Shown here piece by piece: positions 8,260 to 16,811 of a stretch of DNA of 58,387 bases (its first letter is position 1; every line of letters starts with the position of its first letter). The stretch covers positions 1-58,387 of the forward strand of contig JAQWBP010000003.1 in assembly GCA_028706315.1 (NCBI GenBank). The letters run 5' to 3'. This DNA comes from Syntrophomonadaceae bacterium. GTDB taxonomy: Bacteria; Bacillota; Syntrophomonadia; Syntrophomonadales; Syntrophomonadaceae. The notes under the pieces were generated by a model. The model saw nothing but the letters and a program-made list of their open reading frames with translations, searched no databases and was not told the origin of the DNA. Both the position numbers and the translations under genes were made by a program.

Positions 8260-8410
8260 GTGTTTTAGGAAAAGACCCAGGAGAATCTGCCTTCCCCTGG
8301 ATTAGTTCAATTCCTGATACTAATGGTGGGTGGATATCTTTAGCTGGTAAAAAATAGTCTCTTTTTCTACTGGGCTGTCCATCCGCCACCAATTATTAAC
8401 TTTTCTTTAA
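8260..8410 (+). ncRNA. Candidate structured RNA of unknown family
   Basis: Three hairpins follow each other: CCAGG...CCTGG (8277-8300), ATTAGT...ACTAAT (8301-8324) and TGGTGG...CCACCA (8324-8391, with further internal pairing). They are enclosed by GAAAAG (8269-8274) pairing with CTTTTC (8400-8405). A promoter lies directly upstream on the plus strand. I do not recognise an Rfam family; it does not look like SRP, tmRNA or RNase P RNA. The minus-strand reading would be the 3' untranslated region of the HD-GYP gene, so orientation is uncertain. Confidence 0.4.
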
Positions 8411-8444
8411 TCCCGATTATCCGCACATTTTTTATCTATTTTAT

Positions 8445-9551
8445 TCAATTCTTTTGCTTGAGCAAAGCTGAAATATTATTAATCTCGTTTTTTCCCAGCA
8501 CATGAATAATCCGTATAGTCGGCAGACTGGCTAAATCTATTTCATGATACGTTCCCACTTTTTTCTTGCCTGCGGTAAATATTACCCGAACTACCGGCTG
8601 GGTAGGATTTAATTTTCTTACCTTAACTACAATAGCTATATCCCCAGTACTTAGTTGGATTAGCGACCCTACCGGGTAAACAGCAATATTAGCTATCATT
8701 ATACCCACAATACGTGGGTCCAGATGGGTCCCCCTCATTTGCCTTATTTCCGCAATGGCTTGGTCAACTGTAAAAGGCGGCCGATAAGGCCTGTCACCCA
8801 TCAGTGCATCATATACATCTGCTGCTGCCACAATGCGTGCATATTCATGAATATCTTTCCCTTTTATGCCCCGGGGATATCCCGTACCATCCCAGCGTTC
8901 ATGATGCTGGTAGGCAACATGGGAAGAAAGCAACGAAATATCCTGATATGTTCGTAAAATATCAAATCCATATTCCGGATGTCTTTTTATTTCTTCATAT
9001 TCTTCGGTTGTTAATATATCTTTTTTATTTAAAATTTGCCGGTCTACATGAGTTTTGCCAATATCATGCAACAGCGCTCCTATGCCTAATTCGGTTAATT
9101 TGATTCTATCATACCTGAGCGATATCCCAATTATTATCGAAATAAGGCAAACATTTACCGAATGGGCAAAGGTATAATCATCGTAACTGTTAACATCCAT
9201 AAGACTGAACAGAACTTCTTTTTGGGTTATGATTTCACTAATAAGGTCCTCAACCATATCTTTAACTTGTTGTATATTAAGGTATCGATCTTTTTCAATG
9301 CAACCAAAGTTTTCTTTAATTGTGCGGACGGCTTTTATCCTAGTTTTTTCCGATATAATTTCTGGAAAATCAATTTCCCCGGTTAATTCATCCTTTATAT
9401 AAACGGAATAAATACCTAGTTCTCTTAGGCGGTGAATGTAATTATTATTTAACATCACGCCTGCAGCGAGTAAAATCCGGCTATCACTGCTATATATACT
9501 GCGCCCTACGATCATCCCTGTTTCTAATTCTTCTAGCCTTAATCGTCTCAT
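8445..9551 (-). CDS. HD-GYP domain protein, probable cyclic di-GMP phosphodiesterase
   Basis: A 368-residue protein with an N-terminal variable domain (about residues 1-130) and a C-terminal HD-GYP domain. Visible signatures are LLHDIGKTHVD, the HPEYG segment and HHERWDGTGYPRG, which together hold the metal-binding HD and GYP residues. Such enzymes hydrolyse cyclic di-GMP. No transmembrane segment is seen, so it is likely cytosolic. The ATG at 9551 has an AGGTG site six bases upstream and is preferred over a GTG three codons earlier. It stands alone downstream of a two-component system on the same strand. Confidence 0.9.
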   Translation of the reverse strand: MRRLRLEELETGMIVGRSIYSSDSRILLAAGVMLNNNYIHRLRELGIYSVYIKDELTGEIDFPEIISEKTRIKAVRTIKENFGCIEKDRYLNIQQVKDMVEDLISEIITQKEVLFSLMDVNSYDDYTFAHSVNVCLISIIIGISLRYDRIKLTELGIGALLHDIGKTHVDRQILNKKDILTTEEYEEIKRHPEYGFDILRTYQDISLLSSHVAYQHHERWDGTGYPRGIKGKDIHEYARIVAAADVYDALMGDRPYRPPFTVDQAIAEIRQMRGTHLDPRIVGIMIANIAVYPVGSLIQLSTGDIAIVVKVRKLNPTQPVVRVIFTAGKKKVGTYHEIDLASLPTIRIIHVLGKNEINNISALLKQKN

Positions 9552-9753
9552 AACAGTCACCTGTTTTCGAATTAATCCCTGGTAAACCTCATTGATATTG
9601 CTTTTTTCCTATAAAGCCTATAAATACAGATAACTGCACAATAATATGCAGTTACTAGTCTGCAGGCACGATATTATGCCAAAGTTATATATATTATTAC
9701 AAATAATTTAATAACTGGCTAGAAGAATCTGCCCCAATATTCTATTAGAAAAG

Positions 9754-11148
9754 CTATTGCATATAAAAAGGCAACTTTACAACAACTCTGGTTCCGGCAC
9801 CAAGTTGACTATTAATCTGCATCTGACCATTATGAAGTTTTATTATTTCACTACATATTGATAGACCTAGCCCGCTTCCCGCAACTGCCCCATTACCCTG
9901 AAAAAATTTCTCGCTGACCCGGGGCAGATCCTCGGCTAAAATGCCATGGCCGGTATCGATTACTTCCATTTTTACCGATTCTATCTCCCCCGCCGAAGTT
10001 ATCCGAATAACTCCCCCATCGGGAGTAAATTTTAGGGCATTATCTAGTACGTTGATTAACACTTGTTTGAGACGGTTTTTATCTCCATGTATCTCCGGTA
10101 ATTCCGGGCATAACTCTGTTTGGATGGAAATATCCTTTTTTATAGCTCGTAATCGAAACTGCTGGCATACTTCCTCGATTAACCCATTGATATTAACCCG
10201 GGCTGTAACCAGCCTAACCCGGCCAGCCTCAAACTTGGAAAAATCGAGCAATTCCTCTACCAGACCGGTAAGCCGGTCAGTTTCCCTGACTATAATTTTT
10301 AGTCCCTGTAAAGCTTCTTCTTTATCTTCCAGTTCGCCATCCAGGATAGTTTCACTCCATCCTTTAATCGAAGTTAATGGGGTGCGCAACTCATGGGAAA
10401 TTGACGATATAAATTCATTTTTGACTCTATCACTTTTAGTAATTTCATCAGCCATATAATTGAAAGTTTCCGCCAGTTCACCTATTTCATCATCATTCCT
10501 TTTAACTGCCTTTACCCTATAATTACCTTCCGCCAGCTTTTTTGCTGTCTTAGTTAGTTCCTGTACCGGATTAATAATACTGCGGGCCAACATAATGCTC
10601 AATAATAATGAAAGTGCTATAACCATAAATCCTAGCAGGAGAGCTACTAGAGCTAGTCGGGTAATCTGCTTATCAGCAAATCCTAGGGAGGTACTATAGC
10701 GCAAAATACCTGAGATGGTCCGCTGGTCATATTTTAAAGGTGTGGAAACAGCCAGTATTTTTTCTCCGGTTGCTTTATCCCGGCCAGTCCATCTCCCAGT
10801 TACACCTTCCCGCGCCTTTTTCATATCTGGCGTAATAGCCTTTGCTCCGGTAATGACGCCACTGGAACTCGATATCACTTTCCCTTGTAAATCAATGACT
10901 TCGATCATAACTTTATCTTCACCCGAAGTATTCTCAAAGATATATCTGGCTTTGTCTCTTAAGGGATCATAAGCCAGGTATTTATTATAAAAGGCAGCCG
11001 ATGCAGTTGCTCTGCCTTGTACAGTTTGCCCAATACTCTCATAGTAATATTGGCGCACACTAATTATAAATACTAATTCCAGCACAAATACTGCCAGAAA
11101 AAGTATGATCCCGTAATTAAAAACGAGCCGCCTTTTTATACCCTGCAA
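9754..11148 (-). CDS. Membrane sensor histidine kinase
   Basis: A 464-residue kinase with an N-terminal membrane segment (RRLVFNYGIILFLAVFVLEL), an extracytoplasmic sensor region, a second membrane helix, a HAMP domain, the phosphoacceptor H-box FISSISHELRTPLTS, and ATP-binding N, G1 and G2 boxes (NVLDNALKF, DTGHGI, GSGLGLSI). The most likely start is the TTG at 11148, one base after the response regulator stop, behind AAAGGAAG. The longer reading would overlap the regulator by about 70 bases. It pairs with the upstream response regulator. The signal is unknown. Confidence 0.9.
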   Translation of the reverse strand: MQGIKRRLVFNYGIILFLAVFVLELVFIISVRQYYYESIGQTVQGRATASAAFYNKYLAYDPLRDKARYIFENTSGEDKVMIEVIDLQGKVISSSSGVITGAKAITPDMKKAREGVTGRWTGRDKATGEKILAVSTPLKYDQRTISGILRYSTSLGFADKQITRLALVALLLGFMVIALSLLLSIMLARSIINPVQELTKTAKKLAEGNYRVKAVKRNDDEIGELAETFNYMADEITKSDRVKNEFISSISHELRTPLTSIKGWSETILDGELEDKEEALQGLKIIVRETDRLTGLVEELLDFSKFEAGRVRLVTARVNINGLIEEVCQQFRLRAIKKDISIQTELCPELPEIHGDKNRLKQVLINVLDNALKFTPDGGVIRITSAGEIESVKMEVIDTGHGILAEDLPRVSEKFFQGNGAVAGSGLGLSICSEIIKLHNGQMQINSQLGAGTRVVVKLPFYMQ

Positions 11149-11149
11149 C

Positions 11150-11845
11150 TTAATCTTCCTTTCCCCAACGATAACCGAAACCCCAGACAGTTTCCATATA
11201 TACAGGTTGGGCCGGATCATCTTCTATTTTCTGGCGTATCCTGCGTATATTTACGTCGACTACTTTATAATCCCCGGCATATTCAAAACCCCATATTTTA
11301 TCCATAATCTCTTCCCGGCTAAATGCTTTGCCAGGTCTTTTCATTAATAGTTCGACCACCGCATATTCCCGAGGAGTTAATTCGATCTCCTTGTCATGTT
11401 TAAATAGCTTTCTTTCCGTAAACATTATCTTGAAAGGTCCGCAGCGCCGCTCGATTAAGTCATTATTCCCAGGCTTATTCATTCTGCGCAGTAATGCTCT
11501 CACCCGGGCCATTAGTTCAGCTGGGCTAAACGGTTTGACCACATAATCATCTGCCCCTAATGCAAAGCCTTCAATCTTATCTTGTTCCTGCCCCCGCGCC
11601 GTAAGCATGATAATACCCATCCGCGGATATCTTGATCTTAAATGTTGGCAAACTTCGAAACCATCAATACCAGGCAGCATTATATCTAGTATGGCTATAT
11701 CTATTTCATTTTCCTCTAAGGCTATCTGCAGGGCTTCCTCCCCACTGCCCGCCTCGATAACGGTAAAGCCTTCCCTTTTTAAGTTAATGCGAATAAAACC
11801 CCGGATAGCTTCCTCATCTTCCATAATCATTACTTTGGTAGTCAT
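11150..11845 (-). CDS. OmpR/PhoB-family response regulator
   Basis: A 231-residue regulator with a receiver domain (acidic pocket near residues 10-11, phosphoacceptor Asp in LDIMLPGIDGFE, Lys in VVKPFSP) and a C-terminal winged helix (ELTPREYAVVELL, DVNIRRIRQKIE, VWGFGYRW). It is the partner of the following kinase. An AAAGGAG site precedes the ATG. Directly upstream lies the scar of a deleted lipoprotein gene, including that gene's TATAAT box, so the operon may now be read from that promoter. Confidence 0.95.
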   Translation of the reverse strand: MTTKVMIMEDEEAIRGFIRINLKREGFTVIEAGSGEEALQIALEENEIDIAILDIMLPGIDGFEVCQHLRSRYPRMGIIMLTARGQEQDKIEGFALGADDYVVKPFSPAELMARVRALLRRMNKPGNNDLIERRCGPFKIMFTERKLFKHDKEIELTPREYAVVELLMKRPGKAFSREEIMDKIWGFEYAGDYKVVDVNIRRIRQKIEDDPAQPVYMETVWGFGYRWGKED

Positions 11846-11889
11846 GATTTCTCCTTTAGCAACACTAATATTTAAATCCCTTACGAAAA

Positions 11890-12052
11890 TTATTTATTGC
11901 CAGTCAGGCTGTACGCTTTTCCTTCCTTTCGTCCCTTGCCATACTAACCCTTATTTCCGCTACACAACTATTATAGACGGAAAAGCGTAGAAATTTCTGT
12001 TACTTATTATTTTAACCAAATCTTAACCTGAAGTAGTTACAAAGGGGTTAAA
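11890..12052 (-). pseudogene. Deletion scar of a second lipoprotein gene copy
   Basis: Bases 11890-11915 are identical to 30762-30787, the last codons and stop of the intact FG-GAP lipoprotein gene. Bases 11916-12052 match 32150-32286, that gene's upstream region, with about five differences. The coding part between them (equivalent to 30788-32148) is missing, so only the promoter region, the last codons and the stop remain. The deletion runs almost exactly from the start codon to seven codons before the end. The retained TATAAT (11970-11975, minus strand) now faces the two-component genes. Confidence 0.9.
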
Positions 12053-12061
12053 AAGGCCTAG

Positions 12062-12089
12062 AAAAAAAGAGACCGGGTTCCCTCCGGTC
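12062..12089 (-). terminator. Terminator of the small cysteine protein gene
   Basis: GACCGG (12071-12076) pairs with CCGGTC (12084-12089). On the minus strand it is followed by TCTTTTTTTC. It lies just inside the segment present in copy 1 only. Confidence 0.75.
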
Positions 12090-12142
12090 GTGACTACTGC
12101 TATATGAAATTTACCAGTCGGCAGCCAAGCTTACTCCAGACT

Positions 12143-12391
12143 TTATTTAAAAACTCCTTCCCCATTAGCTTTCATCTTAGTAAAATGACTGGGACCCTTA
12201 AATATCCTGTTACCCTTTTCATAACTTTCCACTTCTCCGGTATCAAGCCAGATAACTGCTTCTCGATTACAATCGGGTATTCCGCAAATCAAAGCAGAAT
12301 CGGGATAGCCCGCAGGCCTAACATAACCTACATAATCTGTCTTTTTCCCTTTCGGCCACGCGTGACTGGTAAGACATCGTCCTAGTGCCAT
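12143..12391 (-). CDS. Small conserved protein of unknown function
   Basis: An 82-residue soluble protein starting MALGRCLTSHAWPKG, with cysteines near residues 6, 36 and 41 and a pattern GYVRPAGYPDSALICG...C...VIWL. I recall similar small proteins in many bacteria but know no function. The cysteines could bind a metal. The ATG at 12391 has GGAGGTGG upstream, and a terminator follows. It is divergent from the two exporter genes and lies in the segment that is lost from the second copy of the duplicated region. Confidence 0.6.
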   Translation of the reverse strand: MALGRCLTSHAWPKGKKTDYVGYVRPAGYPDSALICGIPDCNREAVIWLDTGEVESYEKGNRIFKGPSHFTKMKANGEGVFK

Positions 12392-12585
12392 AGTAGCCAC
12401 CTCCATATTATTTGGTAATAATTACCTTATTCTGCATGTCCTTATAAAGTTCCTGCCTACTATTTAGCCTGATAAACTTATTCGGTAACGTAACACTACA
12501 CTAGCCTTTTGAATAAAATAAGTAAGCTGCGGCTAAAAAAATTTGTGGTGAATAAAACCTAAGTCGATCACGGAGGTATTTTTCG

Positions 12586-12906
12586 GTGAAAAAATTTTTT
12601 TCTTCATTACTGGACTGGCGTATTTTTTTATCTACCCTGGGGGTAGTTTTCCTTTCCGAGATGGGTGATAAAACGCAGATAACTACTTTATTGCTGGCAG
12701 GTGCAAAACCCCATTATGTATTCTGGATAGGCCTGGGATCAGCCAGTGCATTAATCTGTGCTTCTTTCCTGGAAGTGATAATAGGCTCAACCATCATTGC
12801 CCGTTTCTTTAAACCTAATACTATTCAACTTTTTTCCGCAATTGTTTTCATTATTCTGGGGTTATTGCTAGTTTTCGGCGTCATGGGTAATATCCATATA
12901 GAATAA
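12586..12906 (+). CDS. GDT1/UPF0016 (TMEM165-type) cation exporter, half-size subunit A
   Basis: A 106-residue membrane protein with three hydrophobic segments and the signature EMGDKTQ at about residues 25-31, the E-x-G-D-K-[ST] motif of the UPF0016/GDT1 family. Family members move Mn2+ or Ca2+ out of the cytosol. In prokaryotes the protein is often split into two three-helix halves, and the next gene supplies the other half. The GTG start follows GGAGGT. The strand runs against replication. The neighbouring mntR copy has decayed. Confidence 0.88.
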   Translation: MKKFFSSLLDWRIFLSTLGVVFLSEMGDKTQITTLLLAGAKPHYVFWIGLGSASALICASFLEVIIGSTIIARFFKPNTIQLFSAIVFIILGLLLVFGVMGNIHIE

Positions 12907-12918
12907 GGAGGGGCCATT

Positions 12919-13260
12919 TTGAGTACTAAGTTAGTAACTTTGCTAACTACTTATTTAGTCATTATCTTATGTGAACTGGGCGATAAAACTCAGGTAGCGG
13001 TGCTGCTTTTTACCAGCAATAATCCCGGTAAGCGCTGGACAATTTTTGCCGCCAGCGCTCTAGCCCTTACCTTGTGCGTAATAGTGGAGGTGACTGTTGG
13101 TGTCACCCTGGCGCGCTATATAGGTCCAGCTTTAATTAACAAATGTGCAGGACTTATTTTTCTTAGCCTGGGTATATTTACTTTACTAAAAACCTTTAAC
13201 CTAGGGGAGAAAATAGGTGTTAAAAGGCGGGGAGAAGCTTGTGCGGAACAAACTCACTAG
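12919..13260 (+). CDS. GDT1/UPF0016 cation exporter, half-size subunit B
   Basis: A 113-residue membrane protein with the signature ELGDKTQ and three hydrophobic segments, the partner half of the previous gene. The start is TTG at 12919 after AGGAGGGG, 12 bases after the first gene. The two halves probably assemble together, likely as a Mn2+ exporter given the ancestral neighbour mntR. The final codons of this gene (ACT CAC TAG and the two A before them) are still visible at 32285-32295 in the other copy of the locus, where the rest has been deleted. Confidence 0.88.
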   Translation: MSTKLVTLLTTYLVIILCELGDKTQVAVLLFTSNNPGKRWTIFAASALALTLCVIVEVTVGVTLARYIGPALINKCAGLIFLSLGIFTLLKTFNLGEKIGVKRRGEACAEQTH

Positions 13261-13506
13261 CACATAAAAGAGGTTTTTTTTAAATATGACTCCACATCAG
13301 TGGTGAGCGAAAGCAAACATCATCTTGTTGAGTTTATTTTGCAAAGCGTACGCATAGATATAGTGAAAAAAGTGAGTATAATGGCAGCAGCACAACACTC
13401 GAATGTATTGCTAAACTAGTGTAGTTTTTAAAAGAAAATTATGCATGGTAGCAGCAAACGCTGAAGTAACAAATAAGGAGTTTGGCCCAAACCAGACTCC
13501 TTATTT
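13253..13506 (+). pseudogene. Scar of a second mntR gene with its terminator
   Basis: This stretch matches 32287-32921 in pieces. It keeps the mntR upstream region (CACATCAGTGGTGAGCGAAA and beyond), the start GTG at 13372, then jumps to the last ~35 codons (GAATGTATTGCTAAACTAGT) in a shifted frame, and ends in the same terminator hairpin (13471-13485 with 13492-13506). About 370 bases of coding sequence are gone, and the short remaining frame stops quickly. The gene is dead in this copy. Confidence 0.88.
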
Positions 13507-13512
13507 CTGCTA

Positions 13513-14196
13513 TCACTTAAGTAGTGGACAGTTGCAGCGGACGCAGGTATCATCCTGTATGTCGTGCAAAGTGCCGCAGGCGTTACAAAAGATGATGGTA
13601 TCTTTTGATTTGTCGTATTTCTCAAAAGAATCTAAGCCGCCATGATGCCGCAGCTTATCACCTATCTGATAATAGTTGAAATCAGTATCATTATCTTCGG
13701 CCGTTTTATTATGTATCTTGCCACTCTCTCTCTTAATTACAACCGTATATAGTGTATATTTTTCCCAATAGAAATCGTTATCACCAGTACGATGTCTACG
13801 TTTTTTTTGCTCGATTTTTTTATCAACTACGATTCCATCCCAGGTGGTACTCCTGCTTATGCTAAGACAAGCCAACAGGGCAATGCTGATGAACATTCCA
13901 CCGATGCCAAGCCCGATAAAGAGCGCCTGGGGGTTGTCCATTTCCGAGCTGGTCTGGCCATAAATGAAAAATGCCACTATGACAATAAGGGCTAAAATAG
14001 ATGCAAATAGCAAAGCCCAACGTTTCTTGTTTTTTACATATCGAGCAAAAGCCGGATCATTTATACGGGAGGAAAAGCCGATTAAATTCCCCCCGGACGG
14101 TTCCTTTTTCTCCGCTATTTCCGGCATAGCACTCCCGCACTCTGTACAGAACCTGACATTTTTAGGTGAATCTGCTCCACAATGTGGACAAAGCAT
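13513..14196 (-). CDS. Membrane protein with zinc ribbons at both ends
   Basis: A 227-residue protein. The N-terminus is a zinc ribbon (MLCPHCGADSPKNVRFCTEC), two hydrophobic segments follow (WALLFASILALIVIVAFFIY and a second around ALFIGLGIGGMFISIALLAC), and the C-terminus is a second Cys4 ribbon (FCNACG...CVRCNC). The start at 14196 has AAAGGAGGGG upstream. It is the last gene of the minus-strand giant-protein cluster, and its stop lies only a few bases from the mntR-scar terminator. Function unknown; the repeated zinc ribbons in this cluster suggest cytosolic protein-protein contacts. Confidence 0.75.
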   Translation of the reverse strand: MLCPHCGADSPKNVRFCTECGSAMPEIAEKKEPSGGNLIGFSSRINDPAFARYVKNKKRWALLFASILALIVIVAFFIYGQTSSEMDNPQALFIGLGIGGMFISIALLACLSISRSTTWDGIVVDKKIEQKKRRHRTGDNDFYWEKYTLYTVVIKRESGKIHNKTAEDNDTDFNYYQIGDKLRHHGGLDSFEKYDKSKDTIIFCNACGTLHDIQDDTCVRCNCPLLK

Positions 14197-14232
14197 AAAA
14201 ACCCCTCCTTTATATGCTATCACGCTTCTAAA

Positions 14233-16134
14233 CTAGCGGCCTCCATAGCTGGAACCACCGCCGCCGCCACCGCCTCCGGAGGAAAAGCCGCCACCGCCGC
14301 CAGAACCGGATGAAGACTTGCTGACCGCCTTTTCAGCAGATTGCAAAGCTCTTTCGAAGGAATCTCCGATCCCGTCGAAGGAATTCGTCAGCGCATTCAT
14401 GCCGGAATAATAGGTGCCGTACATCATCCATCCATCACCAAATCGATAAGCTCCATCCTGCATATTGGGGAAGACCAGTTCCAACTGTTTGATGACTTCT
14501 TTGGCTACTCCAAGCGTGACTGCATAGACCAGATAATGTTCCCAAATGATGAGACTGGGGATCTCATGGCGCTGCATCTCAGAGAAATGTTCCAGGAACC
14601 TTTTAAACGCTGCCCAGCGCACATAATCCTCCTGCCCAGTCACGGAACGTCGTTTGAAAAAGCGCGGTACGAAGAAAATGATGAGTCCGGCAATGATCAT
14701 AGCCCAGCCGATGATTCCGATCCTGGCGGCCAGGACGAAGCCTATGACAAAGAGGGCGACCCCGCCCAACACAGTAAAGAGTGACATATTGCCATTGCTG
14801 TCAAAAAAGTTGTATGCTTCGCATTTGGCGATGATGCTGGAAGTCCAGCCGCTCCAAAAGGCGTAAAATTCTTCGCCGTTCTTTTTGGAGTATTCTTCTA
14901 TGTCGGTCAAATAGATATAATCCTTGCCTCCGCCGATATCGTTTTTGAGATAATCGATCAGCTCAATTTCATGGGGCCTAAGGACTGCTTCTTCCGGTTT
15001 TCTCAGTGCGGCCGGCTCCGGGGCCGGCATGAAACTGAGCCGGAAGGTGGTGACTTCTTTGCTGCCTAACAATTTCCGCACCTGTACGGTATCTTCCTCT
15101 AGAAAGAGAAATTGCCGCCGCGCTAAGTCGAGTATGGTAGCGGTTAAATCATGCGGCTTTACTCTTTTGAAGTTCCAAAGCACTCCCAGTTCTGCCGGGC
15201 TGTAGTTAGCAGGCAGATCACGATAGTAACTGCCATCAAATTGAGCCGCATAGCTGCGCCCATATTTACGCCATAAAAGAAATACGAGCCCAACGGCACC
15301 TAAAATGATGGACAAAGCCACCCCGTATTCTGCCCGGGCTGCCCAGCGTTTCTGGTTAGCATCTTTAGCCCAGCCTTCCTCTGCGGATAATATGCCAGGA
15401 AGGGCAGTCTGGCCAGTGAGAGCATCAGCCTGAGCATTGGGAAATAATTCTACCGGCATGACTACTCGACCTTCCAGAAAAGTAGAGGGGGGAAGTTTTT
15501 CAACCTGCCAGGTGATGGTATTAGAACCGGTAAAGTTCACTTCACCTTGCAGCGGACCATGCCCCCAGATTCTAATATCTTGGCCCTGCTCATAATTTTC
15601 CGCCCCGGTCGGCAATGTCAGGTTTACCTTAACCGCCCCTACCCTTTCCTTATTTTCCTCGCCTATAAATTTGCGGTAAAGTTCAGCCACATCACTATGA
15701 ATTTTGACCGCATTAATCACCCGATAAGAAACATCAAAGGTACGGACTTGATCGTCTGCTGCTATGCTCCAATCAATAAGTATTTTGTCACTTTCGTTTT
15801 TAATCAGAAAAGTCCCGGGAGGTCCATACTCTGTACCCGGATTAAAAGTATATGCCTGGCCGTTCTCATATACTGCTACGTCTTGTATAGGTGTATCACC
15901 CTGAGGAATGTTTATAAAAAAACCATTCCAATGGCCGCGAAAATCAATAGTAATGTGTTCGGTAACGCGCATAGATGCATCTGGAAGAACTTCTGCGTCT
16001 ATGATTACTTGCTGCATTTTAAGCGAGCGGTCCGCCTGGGCAGTATCAGTCAAAAAGGTCAGCGGCAACAGTAATCCCAAAAGGAGGGCCAATAGACCCA
16101 CTTTCCATTTTAGAAAAAATTTTTTTCCTTTCAT
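14233..16134 (-). CDS. DUF2207-family membrane protein with glycine-rich tail
   Basis: A 633-residue protein. It has a signal peptide (KVGLLALLLGLLLPLTFLTD), an exposed domain of the DUF2207 type with VTEHITIDFRGHWNGFF, a membrane helix near the middle, two further membrane segments, a cytosolic domain with the FKRFLEHFSE pattern, and a C-terminal Gly/Ser run. The start at 16134 has AAAAGGGGAG upstream. DUF2207 proteins are often paired with LemA, as here (13 bases apart). Their function is not established. Confidence 0.85.
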   Translation of the reverse strand: MKGKKFFLKWKVGLLALLLGLLLPLTFLTDTAQADRSLKMQQVIIDAEVLPDASMRVTEHITIDFRGHWNGFFINIPQGDTPIQDVAVYENGQAYTFNPGTEYGPPGTFLIKNESDKILIDWSIAADDQVRTFDVSYRVINAVKIHSDVAELYRKFIGEENKERVGAVKVNLTLPTGAENYEQGQDIRIWGHGPLQGEVNFTGSNTITWQVEKLPPSTFLEGRVVMPVELFPNAQADALTGQTALPGILSAEEGWAKDANQKRWAARAEYGVALSIILGAVGLVFLLWRKYGRSYAAQFDGSYYRDLPANYSPAELGVLWNFKRVKPHDLTATILDLARRQFLFLEEDTVQVRKLLGSKEVTTFRLSFMPAPEPAALRKPEEAVLRPHEIELIDYLKNDIGGGKDYIYLTDIEEYSKKNGEEFYAFWSGWTSSIIAKCEAYNFFDSNGNMSLFTVLGGVALFVIGFVLAARIGIIGWAMIIAGLIIFFVPRFFKRRSVTGQEDYVRWAAFKRFLEHFSEMQRHEIPSLIIWEHYLVYAVTLGVAKEVIKQLELVFPNMQDGAYRFGDGWMMYGTYYSGMNALTNSFDGIGDSFERALQSAEKAVSKSSSGSGGGGGFSSGGGGGGGGSSYGGR

Positions 16135-16147
16135 AACGACTCCCCTT

Positions 16148-16708
16148 TTAAAAATTGACCTGGACAGTCTGTCTGGCTTCGGGTTCACCCTGCAGGGAAA
16201 AATAATCAACTATCCCAAATCCCAGCATACCAGCAACCAGATTAGCCGGGAATAATTCTATTTTGGTATTAAACTTTTGTACGGTATCATTGTAAAACTG
16301 TCGGGAAAAAGCAATCTTACTTTCAGTATCAGTAAGCTCATTCTGCAATTGCATAAAATTGGTATTAGCTTTTAGTTCAGGATAAGCTTCTGCTACTGCA
16401 AATAGTGATTTTAGTGCTCCGCTTAATAAATTCTCGGCCTGAGCCTGCTCTGCCACACTTCCGGCTGCTATCGCCATATTTCTTGCTTGGGTCACTTTTT
16501 GCAAGGTATCTTTTTCATGCTGAGCGTATCCCTTTACTGCATTCACTAAATTAGGAATTAAATCATATCGCCTTTTCAGCTGTACATCGACCTGCGACCA
16601 AGCATTTTGCACCCTCTGCCGTAATTGCACCAGGCTATTATACGTACTAATTAAGAACACAGCCAACAATACCAGCAAAGCTGCAACTATAATGATTCCG
16701 ATTATCAT
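16148..16708 (-). CDS. lemA: LemA family protein
   Basis: A 186-residue protein with an N-terminal membrane anchor and the family pattern YNSLVQLRQRVQNAWSQVDV, followed by RRYDLIPNLV and the NTKIELFPANLVAGMLGF C-terminal part. LemA proteins are helical-bundle membrane proteins of unknown role. It precedes the DUF2207 gene, a widespread pairing. The ATG has AGGAGAGG upstream. Confidence 0.95.
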   Translation of the reverse strand: MIIGIIIVAALLVLLAVFLISTYNSLVQLRQRVQNAWSQVDVQLKRRYDLIPNLVNAVKGYAQHEKDTLQKVTQARNMAIAAGSVAEQAQAENLLSGALKSLFAVAEAYPELKANTNFMQLQNELTDTESKIAFSRQFYNDTVQKFNTKIELFPANLVAGMLGFGIVDYFSLQGEPEARQTVQVNF

Positions 16709-16744
16709 GTTAATCCTCTCCTTTGCATTTTATTACTTGTTAAT

Positions 16745-16811
16745 CAATGTTTGATTCCACTGAAAAAAGTTATACGGCGTTAGTTTAGGGGTTTCCGCAG
16801 TGGAATCATAT
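16745..16811. repeat. Inverted repeat around a dispersed motif
   Basis: GATTCCACTG and CAGTGGAATC, a perfect 10-base inverted repeat, enclose a minus-strand copy of the CTAACGCC...ACTTTTTT motif also seen near 4262 and 7594. It fills most of the gap between lemA and the gene before it. Confidence 0.5.

Noticed and set aside
12407-12585. Mn2+ riboswitch (yybP-ykoY) in front of the exporter genes
   Set aside because: I looked for the conserved loop sequences and did not find them; the gap is AT-rich and short.
13428-13645. Short frames on both strands around the mntR scar
   Set aside because: They cross a decayed gene and a terminator hairpin, and overlap the end of the zinc-ribbon gene; no ribosome sites.
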